DNA from: Flavobacterium yafengii
GTDB lineage: Bacteria > Bacteroidota > Bacteroidia > Flavobacteriales > Flavobacteriaceae
Assembly (NCBI RefSeq): GCF_030010375.1
Contig: NZ_JASCRY010000002.1
Location: 62,001 to 126,000 of the forward strand
DNA: 64,000 nt
Direction of reading: 5' to 3'
In this document: piece after piece, positions 54,762 to 63,067 of the stretch
How the letters are laid out: each line of letters opens with the position of its first letter
Numbering within the stretch: position 1 is the first letter of the stretch
Notes under the pieces: model-generated
The model's database searches: none
The model's input: only the letters and a program-made list of their open reading frames with translations
What the model was told of the DNA's origin: nothing
Program-made: the position numbers and the translations under genes

Positions 54762-55676
54762 TTATTGTTTTTTATAAATAGAGTAAATAGTATTTATTGT
54801 CTTTTCATCTAATAAGTCATTGACTTCTGTTTGAATATAATGTAGTTTAAAAGCCATTATTGCAGCGGGTAGATTTTTAGTGTCATATCCTATAATTCGC
54901 AATCCTTGTTCTACATTAAAATCAATTGGAGCAGTTTCTAAAAACTCATCAGACCAAAGACCAAAACCTTTGTCTGCTAATATTTTCCAGGGAAACAATT
55001 GGCTGGGATCTTTTTTTCTGGTAGGTGCAATATCTGCGTGACCAATAATGTTCTGAGCAGGAATATTGTAATCTTTTTTTAGCTTCGTCAAAAGCGCCAG
55101 TAAGCTGTTGATTTGTAATTCAGAAAAAACTTCAGATCCATTGTTGTCTAATTCAATTCCTATTGATGTCGAGTTAATATCTGTATTTCTTCCCCAAGTA
55201 CCAGCACCTGCATGCCACGCTCTAAAATAATCATTCAACATTTGAACCACTTTACCGTCATCCGAAATTAGATAATGCGAACTCACTTGAGACTCTATTT
55301 TAGTGAATGTTTTTAGTGTTTGTTGTAATGAATCCTGTGCGGTATGATGGATAATAATGAAATTCGGCTTTCTTAAATTAAAATTTACAGTTCCTATCCA
55401 TTCCGTATTAACACCGTTTTGCAAAGGAGTTGATCCCATTTTGAAAAGAGTATCTTTATAGGTGTGCAACTGTTTTGTGTATAGTGTATCAATGTTTATT
55501 TCTACATGAGGAATAACAGGTAATGGCTGCGGATCTTTATTAGAAATAGTCTCTTTTAATGTTTTGAGCTTAGAATCATAAATTTTTTCACTCTTTTTAT
55601 AAGGATTTGTTGAGCAGGATGCAGCGATAACTGCCAAAATAAGGTAATAAAAAATTTTTCTCATGTAGGTTTTCAT
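54762..55676 (-). CDS. N-acetylmuramoyl-L-alanine amidase lipoprotein (Amidase_2)
   Basis: 304 residues. Lipobox IAASC, so anchored in a membrane facing the periplasm. Amidase_2 zinc site: His in IIIHHTAQD, His in AWHAGAGTWG and the third ligand in IGHADIAPTRKKDPSQLFPW; STSIGIELDNNG carries the conserved Glu. It cleaves the bond between MurNAc and the peptide, as AmiD does in recycling. A second ATG at 55664 (MRKIFYYL) is also possible as start. Third gene of the probable rimO operon. Confidence 0.92.
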   Translation of the reverse strand: MKTYMRKIFYYLILAVIAASCSTNPYKKSEKIYDSKLKTLKETISNKDPQPLPVIPHVEINIDTLYTKQLHTYKDTLFKMGSTPLQNGVNTEWIGTVNFNLRKPNFIIIHHTAQDSLQQTLKTFTKIESQVSSHYLISDDGKVVQMLNDYFRAWHAGAGTWGRNTDINSTSIGIELDNNGSEVFSELQINSLLALLTKLKKDYNIPAQNIIGHADIAPTRKKDPSQLFPWKILADKGFGLWSDEFLETAPIDFNVEQGLRIIGYDTKNLPAAIMAFKLHYIQTEVNDLLDEKTINTIYSIYKKQ

Positions 55677-55698
55677 TTAGCAACAGACTAAAAATCGA

Positions 55699-56172
55699 TT
55701 AATTAGATTTCTTTTTAGATTTCGATTTTTTAGGATTTTTAGCTTCTTCATTCATAGCTATATATTTCTCCTTTTGGTCTTTGTTTAATAATTCCATTAT
55801 TTTTCTATCAGTAGTTTCTGAAAGAACTGTTATGTTTTTTATTTTTTCATCTTGGCTAACTTCTGCTTTTATAAGCATGCCTTGTGTTTTTATGCTTTCG
55901 GTCAAAATATTTGAGATTGCAATTACCTGAAGTTCGTCCAGAATAAGTTCTGGTTGTATTCGCTTCATGATTTTTCCAACCGTTACTTCAACAGGAATTT
56001 CTTTTGGTTTGTCTTGAGTTCTGGATTGATCCATTGCACTGTTCATTCTACGATTACTTCCATAACCATTGCCGTAACCGTTTCCATATCCGCCATTACC
56101 GTATTGCGCAGAAATTATATTTGTCGATAATAATACAAATGCGATGATTAATAGTGATTGAAATGATTTCAT
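55699..56172 (-). CDS. Secreted Gly/Tyr/Asn-rich protein with helical C-terminus
   Basis: 157 residues. Signal peptide to SAQ, then YGNGGYGNGYGNGYGSNRR repeats (~24-42), and a charged helical rest (VEVTVGKIMKRIQPELILDELQVIAISNIL, TDRKIMELLNKDQKEKYIAM) reminiscent of Spy/CpxP-like periplasmic proteins. It ends in a Lys/Ser-rich tail KNPKKSKSKKKSN. Between rimO (39 bp) and the amidase gene (22 bp) on the same strand. Unknown role; the YGN repeat may stick to envelope surfaces. Confidence 0.7.
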   Translation of the reverse strand: MKSFQSLLIIAFVLLSTNIISAQYGNGGYGNGYGNGYGSNRRMNSAMDQSRTQDKPKEIPVEVTVGKIMKRIQPELILDELQVIAISNILTESIKTQGMLIKAEVSQDEKIKNITVLSETTDRKIMELLNKDQKEKYIAMNEEAKNPKKSKSKKKSN

Positions 56173-56211
56173 ATTTAGTTTTTAAAATGGATTAAAATCG
56201 TCTTAAGAAAA

Positions 56212-57525
56212 TTATGCTGGTTCTCCGTATAAATCAAATTCTGTTGCTTCAATAATTTTTATCATTACAAACTCACCCGTTTTTACATAATGTTTTGATG
56301 CGTCAATCAAGACTTCATTATCTACATCAGGGCTGTCAAATTCAGTTCTTCCTACAAAATGTCCGCCTTCTTTTCTGTCAATGATACATTTGAATGTTTG
56401 TCCTACTTTCTCTTGGTTTAAATCCCAAGAAATTTGCGATTGCAATTCCATGATTTCGTTTGCACGTTCTTGTTTTACGGTATCTGGAACATCATCTTCC
56501 AGTGCGTAAGCATGCGTATTTTCTTCGTGAGAATAAGCAAAACAGCCCATTCTGTCAAATTTCATTTCTTGAACAAAATCTTTCAATATATTGAAATCTT
56601 CTTGTGTTTCTCCAGGATATCCTACAATCAAAGTTGTACGAATAGCCATTCCGGGTACAGCAGCGCGGAAATCTTTCAATAATTTTGTTGTTTTTTCTTG
56701 AGTTGTTCCGCGACGCATTGATTTCAAAATAGAATCTGAAATGTGTTGCAACGGAATATCAATATAATTACAAATTTTAGGCTCGCGCTTCATGATTTCT
56801 AGAACATCCATTGGGAAACCGGTAGGGAAGGCATAATGTAAACGAATCCACTCGATTCCTTCTACTTTTACTAACGCTTCCAATAATTCTCCAAGAGCTC
56901 TTTTTTTGTAAATATCTAAGCCGTAATAGGTTAAGTCCTGAGCAATCAAGATTAATTCTTTCACGCCGTTTTTAGCTAATCCTTCTGATTCTTTAACTAA
57001 TTTTTCAATAGTTTGCGAAACGTTTTTCCCTCGCATTAATGGAATCGCACAAAAGCTGCACGGTCTGTCGCAACCTTCTGAAATCTTTAAATAGGCATAG
57101 TTTTTTGGAGTCGTAGTCAATCGTTCCCCTAATAATTCATGCTTATAATCTGCTCCTAAAGCTTTCAATAATTGTGGTAACTCTGTAGTTCCAAAAAACT
57201 GGTCTACATTTGGTATTTCTTTTTCTAAATCGGGTCTGTAACGTTCAGATAAACATCCTGTAACGAATACTTTGTCGACCAATCCTCTTTCTTTCTTGTC
57301 AGCATATTCCAAAATCATATTTACTGATTCTGCTTTAGCATTATCAATAAATCCACAAGTATTTATTACAATAATATTTCCCTCTTCAGCTTCCGGAGCT
57401 TCGTGCGTAACATCTTTTCCGCTTGCGCGAAGCTGTCCCATTAACACTTCACTGTCATACACATTTTTCGAACACCCAAGAGTGATTACGTTGATTTTAT
57501 TCTTTTTTAACGACTTAGTTCTCAT
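56212..57525 (-). CDS. rimO: Ribosomal protein S12 methylthiotransferase RimO
   Basis: 437 residues. UPF0004 domain with three Cys (TLGCSKN, NTCGFI, TGCLSERY) for the auxiliary cluster; radical SAM core with SEGCDRPCSFCAIP, C-X3-C-X2-C; C-terminal TRAM domain (VGQTFKCIIDRKEGGHFVGRTEFDSPDVD). It adds a methylthio group to Asp of ribosomal protein S12. The SARAA/RG core and length distinguish it from MiaB. CAAAATTA at 57558-57565 reads TAATTTTG on the minus strand, a probable -7 box. Confidence 0.95.
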   Translation of the reverse strand: MRTKSLKKNKINVITLGCSKNVYDSEVLMGQLRASGKDVTHEAPEAEEGNIIVINTCGFIDNAKAESVNMILEYADKKERGLVDKVFVTGCLSERYRPDLEKEIPNVDQFFGTTELPQLLKALGADYKHELLGERLTTTPKNYAYLKISEGCDRPCSFCAIPLMRGKNVSQTIEKLVKESEGLAKNGVKELILIAQDLTYYGLDIYKKRALGELLEALVKVEGIEWIRLHYAFPTGFPMDVLEIMKREPKICNYIDIPLQHISDSILKSMRRGTTQEKTTKLLKDFRAAVPGMAIRTTLIVGYPGETQEDFNILKDFVQEMKFDRMGCFAYSHEENTHAYALEDDVPDTVKQERANEIMELQSQISWDLNQEKVGQTFKCIIDRKEGGHFVGRTEFDSPDVDNEVLIDASKHYVKTGEFVMIKIIEATEFDLYGEPA

Positions 57526-57606
57526 AACATTAGAATCCCGATAATTTGGGAATTTTGCAAAATTACAATTTTTATTTTTAGGACCATAAATCTTTGTGTT
57601 TTTTAT

Positions 57607-57674
57607 GGAGCTATTCCTGCTGTACGTTGCAATCTCCCGAAAAAAACGGGAGGATTTCCACTGCCATCAGGGCT
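57607..57674 (-). ncRNA. Structured intergenic repeat, Flavo-1-like (copy 5)
   Basis: On the minus strand: AGCCCTGATGGCAGTGGAAA at the start, hairpin CTCCCG/CGGGAG (57634-57639, 57647-57652), ACAGCAGGAATAGCTCC at the end. It is the shortest copy and lies between rimO and the terminator of the barrel gene. Confidence 0.66.
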
Positions 57675-57678
57675 AAAA

Positions 57679-57710
57679 AAAATCCGTTCCATGATAACGA
57701 AACGGATTTT
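57679..57710 (-). terminator. Terminator of the barrel-lipoprotein operon
   Basis: AAAATCCGTT (57679-57688) pairs with AACGGATTTT (57701-57710). On the minus strand it is followed by a T-run; 22 bp past the stop codon. Confidence 0.85.
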
Positions 57711-57731
57711 AAATTTTATTTTTCGGATTGA

Positions 57732-59312
57732 TTACAATTCAAATAATAATGTTACTGAAACATTGTTGTTTATGGCATTAATACTGGCACCATCAGTAAA
57801 TCCTTGATTAAAAAAACCTTGTTGTGAGTTTCTTTTGGCATAAGAATAAGCTAAATCTACTTTGGTAGAACCAAAACTATATCCTAAACCTGCTGAATAA
57901 CCTGTTAAATCTCCTATAGTTATGGAGTTTTTATAAGGACTTTGTTCGTAACGATATCCTGCTCTTAAGCTCAACACTTCAATTTTATACTCAGCGCCTA
58001 TTCTTAGTTCGCCTGTAGTGTCTAAGATTGAATTCATATCTCTATTTAAATCATTAAAATAAGGATCGTTTTCAGGTTTAAATTTAGTGTTGCTATAATC
58101 CTTAATAGCGTAATCAACGCTTATTAATCCGGATTTTCCAAAAACATAAGCAAAACTCCCTGTTAACTTACTCGGAGTTTGTAGTTTATAAGGTTCGTAA
58201 ATATTAACAACCTGAGGATTTACTACGTCATTAGTATCATCAGCATTTGTTGCGCTGCTTACTACAACCAATCTTTGAGACAGCTCATCGTTTAATTTAT
58301 ACCATGTAGATGATTCGTAAGCAAGGCCTAAACGAATTTCGTCAGAAACTTTGGCAATTGCTCCTAATTGAAAAGAAAACCCTGTTCCGTAAGTATATAA
58401 GTCATTTTCAAAACTCAATCGAGTTACAGTGTAATCATTTGTTAATGGAGCATTGTTATCTTCGTAAAAAGTAGATGATTTGTGAAAGTCAGTAAAATGA
58501 GAGTTCAAATTTAGTCCTATATATAACTTGTCGTTATATGATGTTGCTGCATTAAAAGATAATTTCCCGTTATATCCGGTGCTGTAAACGGAATTTTCTT
58601 GGTAATAATTACCTCCGGCAGGAACATTAGAGGTGTACGGAGAATTATTATTAGTTTCATCAACGGCATCAATAATAAAACCTTGGTATCCTAAAAATGC
58701 TTGTTGCGCTGCAAATCCATTTAAATTTGGATACTGGTTATTAGGGAGATTGCTTCCTAAAAATGAATATAAGTCTGAAATAGATTCTCCGGGATTTGTG
58801 TTTACAAATTCTTGAGGTACTGGAGCTCCATTATTAGAATTGTTGGCGTAACTTAAAAAATAATCACCTATGGAATTGTTTGGGTTGGTTCCTGCAGAAA
58901 AAATCCCGTTGTCAAAATTAGTAATGTTTTCGTAATTAACACCTAATGAGATTTTTTTCCAATTGCTGTTTGTGTTTCTGTTATTAAAAACAAAAACGGC
59001 ACCTGCTTGATTCAAATCAAAGGAATTATTTTTCTCGCTTGTTGTGCTACCAAAATAATTGGACTTGTTTTTTGTGTCAAAATTACTTAAGGTAAGAGCC
59101 ATTTGGTTGTTTGTAAATACTGCAGAACCCGCAGGATTTACATTTATAGAGGATAAATCACCTCCAAGAGCTCCAAAAGCACCACTCATAGCTCTAAAAC
59201 GAGCTGTTCCATTCAGGTTATCTTGTGCGTAACGCATAGCATCTGATATTTCTTGTGATTGTGCAACGCTTGCAGTGAAGCCTAAAGCTAATAAAAATAT
59301 ATATTTTTTCAT
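57732..59312 (-). CDS. OmpP1/FadL/TodX-type outer-membrane transport protein
   Basis: 526 residues. Signal peptide to SQ; N-terminal DAMRYAQDNLNGTARFRAMSGAFGALGGDLSSINVNPAGSAVF is the FadL-family hatch-like region with the NPA motif. The remaining ~450 residues are beta-barrel strands ending NVSVTLLFEL. It probably imports hydrophobic compounds such as fatty acids. It lies 55 bp after the W/Y/N-rich lipoprotein gene on the same strand, an operon with one terminator. Confidence 0.85.
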   Translation of the reverse strand: MKKYIFLLALGFTASVAQSQEISDAMRYAQDNLNGTARFRAMSGAFGALGGDLSSINVNPAGSAVFTNNQMALTLSNFDTKNKSNYFGSTTSEKNNSFDLNQAGAVFVFNNRNTNSNWKKISLGVNYENITNFDNGIFSAGTNPNNSIGDYFLSYANNSNNGAPVPQEFVNTNPGESISDLYSFLGSNLPNNQYPNLNGFAAQQAFLGYQGFIIDAVDETNNNSPYTSNVPAGGNYYQENSVYSTGYNGKLSFNAATSYNDKLYIGLNLNSHFTDFHKSSTFYEDNNAPLTNDYTVTRLSFENDLYTYGTGFSFQLGAIAKVSDEIRLGLAYESSTWYKLNDELSQRLVVVSSATNADDTNDVVNPQVVNIYEPYKLQTPSKLTGSFAYVFGKSGLISVDYAIKDYSNTKFKPENDPYFNDLNRDMNSILDTTGELRIGAEYKIEVLSLRAGYRYEQSPYKNSITIGDLTGYSAGLGYSFGSTKVDLAYSYAKRNSQQGFFNQGFTDGASINAINNNVSVTLLFEL

Positions 59313-59367
59313 TTTTAATTCGTAGGTTTTAATTTAATATCAAAATAGGAAGGTTTAGAAAGAAGTA

Positions 59368-60348
59368 TTATCCTCTTCCGCCTCTTCCGCCACCGCCAGA
59401 TGATCTACCGCCACCGCCAGAATTTCCGGAACTATTTGAGCTAGGACTGTATGATCTGGAATTGTTGTCATTTCTTGAACTTGGAGTATATGATCTTTCC
59501 GGTCTGTTGTTCTCGCTGCGGGAACTATTCGTATTTGATCTTCTGCTAGGTGTACTATTCGAATTGTTTTGATATTGTCCTTGATTTCTTGAAAATGTTG
59601 GACTTGTTCTGTTGAATCCGTTTGTTGTGCTTCTTCTGAAATCAGTATTAGTGTTTCCTCTGTAATTTGAATTAGTTCTACGATTAACGGTATTGCTTTG
59701 GTTTCTAGAGTAATTTGCTGAACTTCGGGTATTGTAATTTCTGTTACTACTTGTATTGGTGGTATAGGAAGAACCCCTTCTGCTTGCGTTATAGGAATAG
59801 GATCTATTGTTGTAGTAATTTGGGTATCCCCCATTATTGCCATACCAGTTATTCCAGCCCCAGTTATTTCCATACCAACTATTCCAACCCCAATTATTTC
59901 CGTACCAATTATTCCAGCCAAAACCAACGTTCCATCCCCCTCCATAACTGGTATTCCAACCCCAGTTATTTCCATACCAGTTATTCATTCCCCATCCATT
60001 GTCATAAACATTTATGCTTACAGTTTGAGGATTACTGCCCCATCCTGGATAGTTGTTATAGTCTAGGCTGTCGTTTTCTATATTATAATCATTGTAATTG
60101 TCTACATCTGTAAAAATTTCTACAGGTTGGTTGTTGTTCTGCAAAGACCCAAAGTAGTCTTTGTATTGATTATTTGGAGCATTTTGTGTCTCTACTTCTA
60201 CAGCTCTTCTTGGAGCGTTACCATATATTCCATCAGAATCATAGTAAGAACTGTTTTGGTAGGAGCCACAAGATGTCAACAAGACGCTCAAAAATCCAAC
60301 AATGTAATATATTGTTGGGTTTTGGAAGGAAAGAGTACTAGTTTTCAT
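59368..60348 (-). CDS. W/Y/G/N-repeat lipoprotein with Ser/Arg/Asn-rich tail
   Basis: 326 residues. Lipobox LLTSC (Cys27). Residues ~115-175 hold repeats of the type NNWYGNNWGWN, at least five units. Residues ~180-305 are Ser/Asn/Arg/Thr-rich and likely disordered; the end is GGGGRSSGGGGRGGRG. Composition resembles adhesive or phase-separating low-complexity proteins; no enzyme domain. Another open frame across the repeat (59355-59975) is an artefact. Co-transcribed with the FadL-like barrel downstream. Surface or periplasmic location is inferred. Confidence 0.8.
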   Translation of the reverse strand: MKTSTLSFQNPTIYYIVGFLSVLLTSCGSYQNSSYYDSDGIYGNAPRRAVEVETQNAPNNQYKDYFGSLQNNNQPVEIFTDVDNYNDYNIENDSLDYNNYPGWGSNPQTVSINVYDNGWGMNNWYGNNWGWNTSYGGGWNVGFGWNNWYGNNWGWNSWYGNNWGWNNWYGNNGGYPNYYNNRSYSYNASRRGSSYTTNTSSNRNYNTRSSANYSRNQSNTVNRRTNSNYRGNTNTDFRRSTTNGFNRTSPTFSRNQGQYQNNSNSTPSRRSNTNSSRSENNRPERSYTPSSRNDNNSRSYSPSSNSSGNSGGGGRSSGGGGRGGRG

Positions 60349-60365
60349 ATATATGGAGTTTTTTA

Positions 60366-60396
60366 TTGTTGCACATTACAAAAATAGTTAGTTTTG
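60366..60396 (+). promoter_or_regulatory. Probable promoter of proS
   Basis: TTG at 60366-60368, 20-bp spacer, TAGTTTTG at 60389-60396. A minus-strand -7 box TATTTTTG (60386-60379) for the lipoprotein operon overlaps it, so the two may compete. Confidence 0.6.
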
Positions 60397-60449
60397 CTGA
60401 ACTATTTACTTAAAATTATTAATGCAAAATTTGTGCCAAACTATTCAAC

Positions 60450-61928
60450 ATGAGTAAGAACTTAACTACAAGATCAGAAGATTATTCAAAATGGTATAAC
60501 GAGTTGGTTGTCAAGGCCGATTTAGCCGAAAATTCAGGAGTTAGAGGTTGTATGGTTATCAAGCCTTACGGATATGCGATATGGGAAAAAATGCAAGCCG
60601 AATTGGATCGAATGTTTAAAGAAACAGGGCATCAAAACGCCTATTTTCCGCTATTTGTTCCAAAAAGTATGTTTGAGGCTGAAGAAAAAAATGCGGAAGG
60701 GTTTGCAAAAGAATGTGCAATTGTAACGCATTATAGATTAAAAAATGATCCAGACAGGCCAGGGAAGCTTATGGTTGATCCTAATGCGAAATTAGAAGAG
60801 GAATTAATCGTTCGCCCTACAAGTGAGGCTATTATTTGGTCTACTTATAAAGGATGGGTACAATCTTACAGAGATTTACCTTTGTTGATTAATCAATGGG
60901 CAAATGTAGTTCGTTGGGAAATGAGAACTAGATTGTTTTTGCGAACAGCGGAGTTTTTATGGCAAGAAGGACATACAGCCCACGCGACAAAAGCGGAGGC
61001 TATTGAAGAATCAGAAAAAATGATGAACGTGTATGCTGATTTTGCCCAGAATTTCATGGCAATTCCAGTTGTAAAGGGATTGAAAACCGAAACGGAGCGT
61101 TTTGCTGGAGCTGAAGAAACATATTGTATCGAAGCTTTAATGCAAGATGGAAAAGCGTTGCAAGCCGGAACTTCACATTTCTTAGGTCAGAATTTTGCGA
61201 AAGCTTTTGATGTTAAATTTGCAAATGCCGAAGGGAAGCAAGAATATGTTTGGGGAACTTCATGGGGTGTTTCAACTCGTTTGATGGGAGCATTAGTGAT
61301 GACGCATTCAGATGATCAAGGATTGGTATTGCCTCCTAATTTAGCGCCTATTCAGGTAGTGATTGTCCCTATTTACAAAACAGACGAGCAATTGGCGGCT
61401 ATAACAGCTGAAGTAAATGTTTTGACAGCATCTTTACGAAAATTACATATCTCAGTGAAATTTGATGACAGAACTACTCAGAAGCCAGGTTTTAAATTTG
61501 CAGAATGGGAATTAAAAGGTGTGCCTGTTAGAATTGCCGTAGGTCCAAAAGATTTAGAAAATGGAACTTTCGAGGTGGCAAGAAGAGATACGTTGACTAA
61601 AGAAGTAGTTTATAAAGATGGAATTACAACTTACGTAAGTGATTTATTGGAGCAAATTCAAAAAGAATTGTTCGAAAAAGCATTAAATTATAGAAATACG
61701 CATATTACTGAAGTAAATAGTTTTGAAGAATTCAAAGAGGTTTTAGACACTAAAGGAGGTTTTGTATCAGCACATTGGGATGGAACTGCTGCAACTGAGG
61801 AGAAGATTAAAGACTTAACTAAAGCTACTATCAGATGTATTCCTTTAGATAGAGAAGAAGAGGTGGGAAGCTGTGTTTTTACTGGTGAAAGCTCAGTAGG
61901 GAGAGTGTTATTTGCGAAGGCATATTAA
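60450..61928 (+). CDS. proS: Prolyl-tRNA synthetase, archaeal/eukaryotic-like type
   Basis: 492-residue class II synthetase that charges tRNA-Pro. Class II motifs: [64 protein letters not shown] (motif 2), [28 protein letters not shown] (motif 3), then anticodon-binding domain [12 protein letters not shown] and a C-terminal zinc-like domain. This is the short form without the bacterial INS editing domain. Just upstream of tRNA-Glu genes, but these have their own promoter. Confidence 0.96.
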   Translation: MSKNLTTRSEDYSKWYNELVVKADLAENSGVRGCMVIKPYGYAIWEKMQAELDRMFKETGHQNAYFPLFVPKSMFEAEEKNAEGFAKECAIVTHYRLKNDPDRPGKLMVDPNAKLEEELIVRPTSEAIIWSTYKGWVQSYRDLPLLINQWANVVRWEMRTRLFLRTAEFLWQEGHTAHATKAEAIEESEKMMNVYADFAQNFMAIPVVKGLKTETERFAGAEETYCIEALMQDGKALQAGTSHFLGQNFAKAFDVKFANAEGKQEYVWGTSWGVSTRLMGALVMTHSDDQGLVLPPNLAPIQVVIVPIYKTDEQLAAITAEVNVLTASLRKLHISVKFDDRTTQKPGFKFAEWELKGVPVRIAVGPKDLENGTFEVARRDTLTKEVVYKDGITTYVSDLLEQIQKELFEKALNYRNTHITEVNSFEEFKEVLDTKGGFVSAHWDGTAATEEKIKDLTKATIRCIPLDREEEVGSCVFTGESSVGRVLFAKAY

Positions 61929-61956
61929 AAAAAAATAATTTTTTTTGCATGTACTA

Positions 61957-61986
61957 TTGTACGTTTCAAAAATAGTTGTATTTTTG
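61957..61986 (+). promoter_or_regulatory. Promoter of the tRNA-Glu cluster
   Basis: TTG at 61957-61959, 19-bp spacer, TATTTTTG at 61979-61986. Exact match to TTG-N19-TAnnTTTG. The first tRNA begins 20 bp beyond the -7 box. Confidence 0.85.
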
Positions 61987-62006
61987 CATCCGCATTAGAG
62001 AAGCAG

Positions 62007-62078
62007 GGCCCGTTCGTCTATCGGTTAGGACGCATGGTTTTCATCCATGTAAGAGCGGTTCGATTCCGCTACGGGCTA
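62007..62078 (+). tRNA. tRNA-Glu (anticodon TTC), gene 1
   Basis: 72 nt. Acceptor GGCCCGT/ACGGGCT, anticodon stem CATGG/CCATG with loop TTTTCAT giving TTC; GTTCGATT T-loop; discriminator A; no encoded CCA. Same sequence as gene 2. Confidence 0.94.
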
Positions 62079-62124
62079 CTATTTTCATTGCGTGTTAAAG
62101 TTTTCCTGAACTAAGAGGGAGTAT

Positions 62125-62196
62125 GGCCCGTTCGTCTATCGGTTAGGACGCATGGTTTTCATCCATGTAAGAGCGGTTCGATTCCGCTACGGGCTA
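62125..62196 (+). tRNA. tRNA-Glu (anticodon TTC), gene 2
   Basis: Identical over 72 nt to gene 1, 46 bp downstream of it; flanks differ, so it is an older tandem copy kept uniform or a duplication of the gene alone. Confidence 0.94.
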
Positions 62197-62238
62197 CAAA
62201 TTTCAATATTTTAGATTGATAAAAACTTAGGGGATAAT

Positions 62239-62310
62239 GGTCCGTTCGTCTAGGGGTTAGGACGCCAAGATTTCGTCTTGGTAACAGGGGTTCGATTCCC
62301 TTACGGACTA
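62239..62310 (+). tRNA. tRNA-Glu (anticodon TTC), divergent gene 3
   Basis: Acceptor GGTCCGT/ACGGACT, anticodon stem CCAAG/CTTGG, loop ATTTCGT giving TTC. Differs from genes 1 and 2 in acceptor, D-loop (AGGGG instead of ATCGG), anticodon and T stems, yet has the same anticodon. 42 bp after gene 2, 32 bp before rpsT. Confidence 0.92.
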
Positions 62311-62342
62311 CAAAAAATAGTAAAAGATAAAAAAATAATAAA

Positions 62343-62594
62343 ATGGCAAATCATAAATCAGCTTTAAAAAGAATTAGAAGTAACGAAAAGAGAAGAGTAT
62401 TAAACAGATACCAACACAAAACTACTCGTAACGCTATCAAAGCCTTGAGAATAGCTACTGATAAAACAGATGCTACTTCTAAATTATCAAGCGTGATATC
62501 TATGATTGATAAATTAGCTAAAAAGAACATCATTCATGATAACAAAGCTTCTAATTTAAAATCTAAATTAACTAAGCACGTTGCTAAATTGTAA
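62343..62594 (+). CDS. rpsT: 30S ribosomal protein S20
   Basis: 83 residues, Lys/Arg-rich. MANHKSALKRIRSNEKRRVLNRYQHKTTRNAIKAL is the S20 signature; SKLTKHVAKL ends it. Directly after the tRNA cluster and probably on the same transcript. Followed by a strong terminator. Confidence 0.97.
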   Translation: MANHKSALKRIRSNEKRRVLNRYQHKTTRNAIKALRIATDKTDATSKLSSVISMIDKLAKKNIIHDNKASNLKSKLTKHVAKL

Positions 62595-62616
62595 TTAATA
62601 CAATTTATTAAGATAT

Positions 62617-62647
62617 AAAAAAAGCTCTCAATTATGAGAGCTTTTTT
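62617..62647. terminator. Bidirectional terminator between rpsT and the response regulator
   Basis: AAAAAAAGCTCTCA and TGAGAGCTTTTTTT over a short loop. Serves rpsT (plus) and the response regulator gene (minus), whose stop is 16 bp away. Confidence 0.92.
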
Positions 62648-62662
62648 TATGGATTATATTTT

Positions 62663-63067
62663 TTATTCTATCTTGTTCTTTAAGTATTCAAGCATTGAGC
62701 GTGTGATTGGTTTCGATAAAAAGTCAATTACCATTGGATATTGTTTCGCTTTTTCTAAGTCTTCAGGATCTATGGTTGAGGAAAGTACAACGACTTTAAT
62801 AGTATTGAATTCTGAAAATTCCGGACTGTTGAAATGGTCTAAAAATTCCCATCCTCCCATTACAGGCATGTTTAAATCCAAAAAAATTAATTGCGGGTGT
62901 TCGTTTGGTTTGTTTTTGGCATATCTGATGGTGTTAAAGTAGCTTAGTGCTTCTTCTCCATTTTGAGCTGTTATTATTTCATTAGAAAACGATGATTTGA
63001 TTATTACTTTTTTGCATAACATAAGTGTTATAGGGTCATCATCTACACATAAAATTTGATCTAACAT
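62663..63067 (-). CDS. Single-domain response regulator
   Basis: 134 residues, one receiver domain: acidic pocket LCVDDDPIT (~7-14), phospho-Asp64 in IFLDLNMPVMGGWEFL, Ser/Thr in VVVLSSTIDP and Lys in DFLSKPI. No output domain, so it signals by protein contact or phosphorelay. Start ATG overlaps the stop of the kinase gene by one base, so they are translated together and form a pair. Confidence 0.93.
   Translation of the reverse strand: MLDQILCVDDDPITLMLCKKVIIKSSFSNEIITAQNGEEALSYFNTIRYAKNKPNEHPQLIFLDLNMPVMGGWEFLDHFNSPEFSEFNTIKVVVLSSTIDPEDLEKAKQYPMVIDFLSKPITRSMLEYLKNKIE

Noticed and set aside
59355-59975. 206-codon open frame on the minus strand with Ile/Gly-rich repeats
   Set aside because: It overlaps the lipoprotein gene in another frame; the repeats are the NNWYGNNWGWN DNA read out of frame, and it lacks a signal or known domain.
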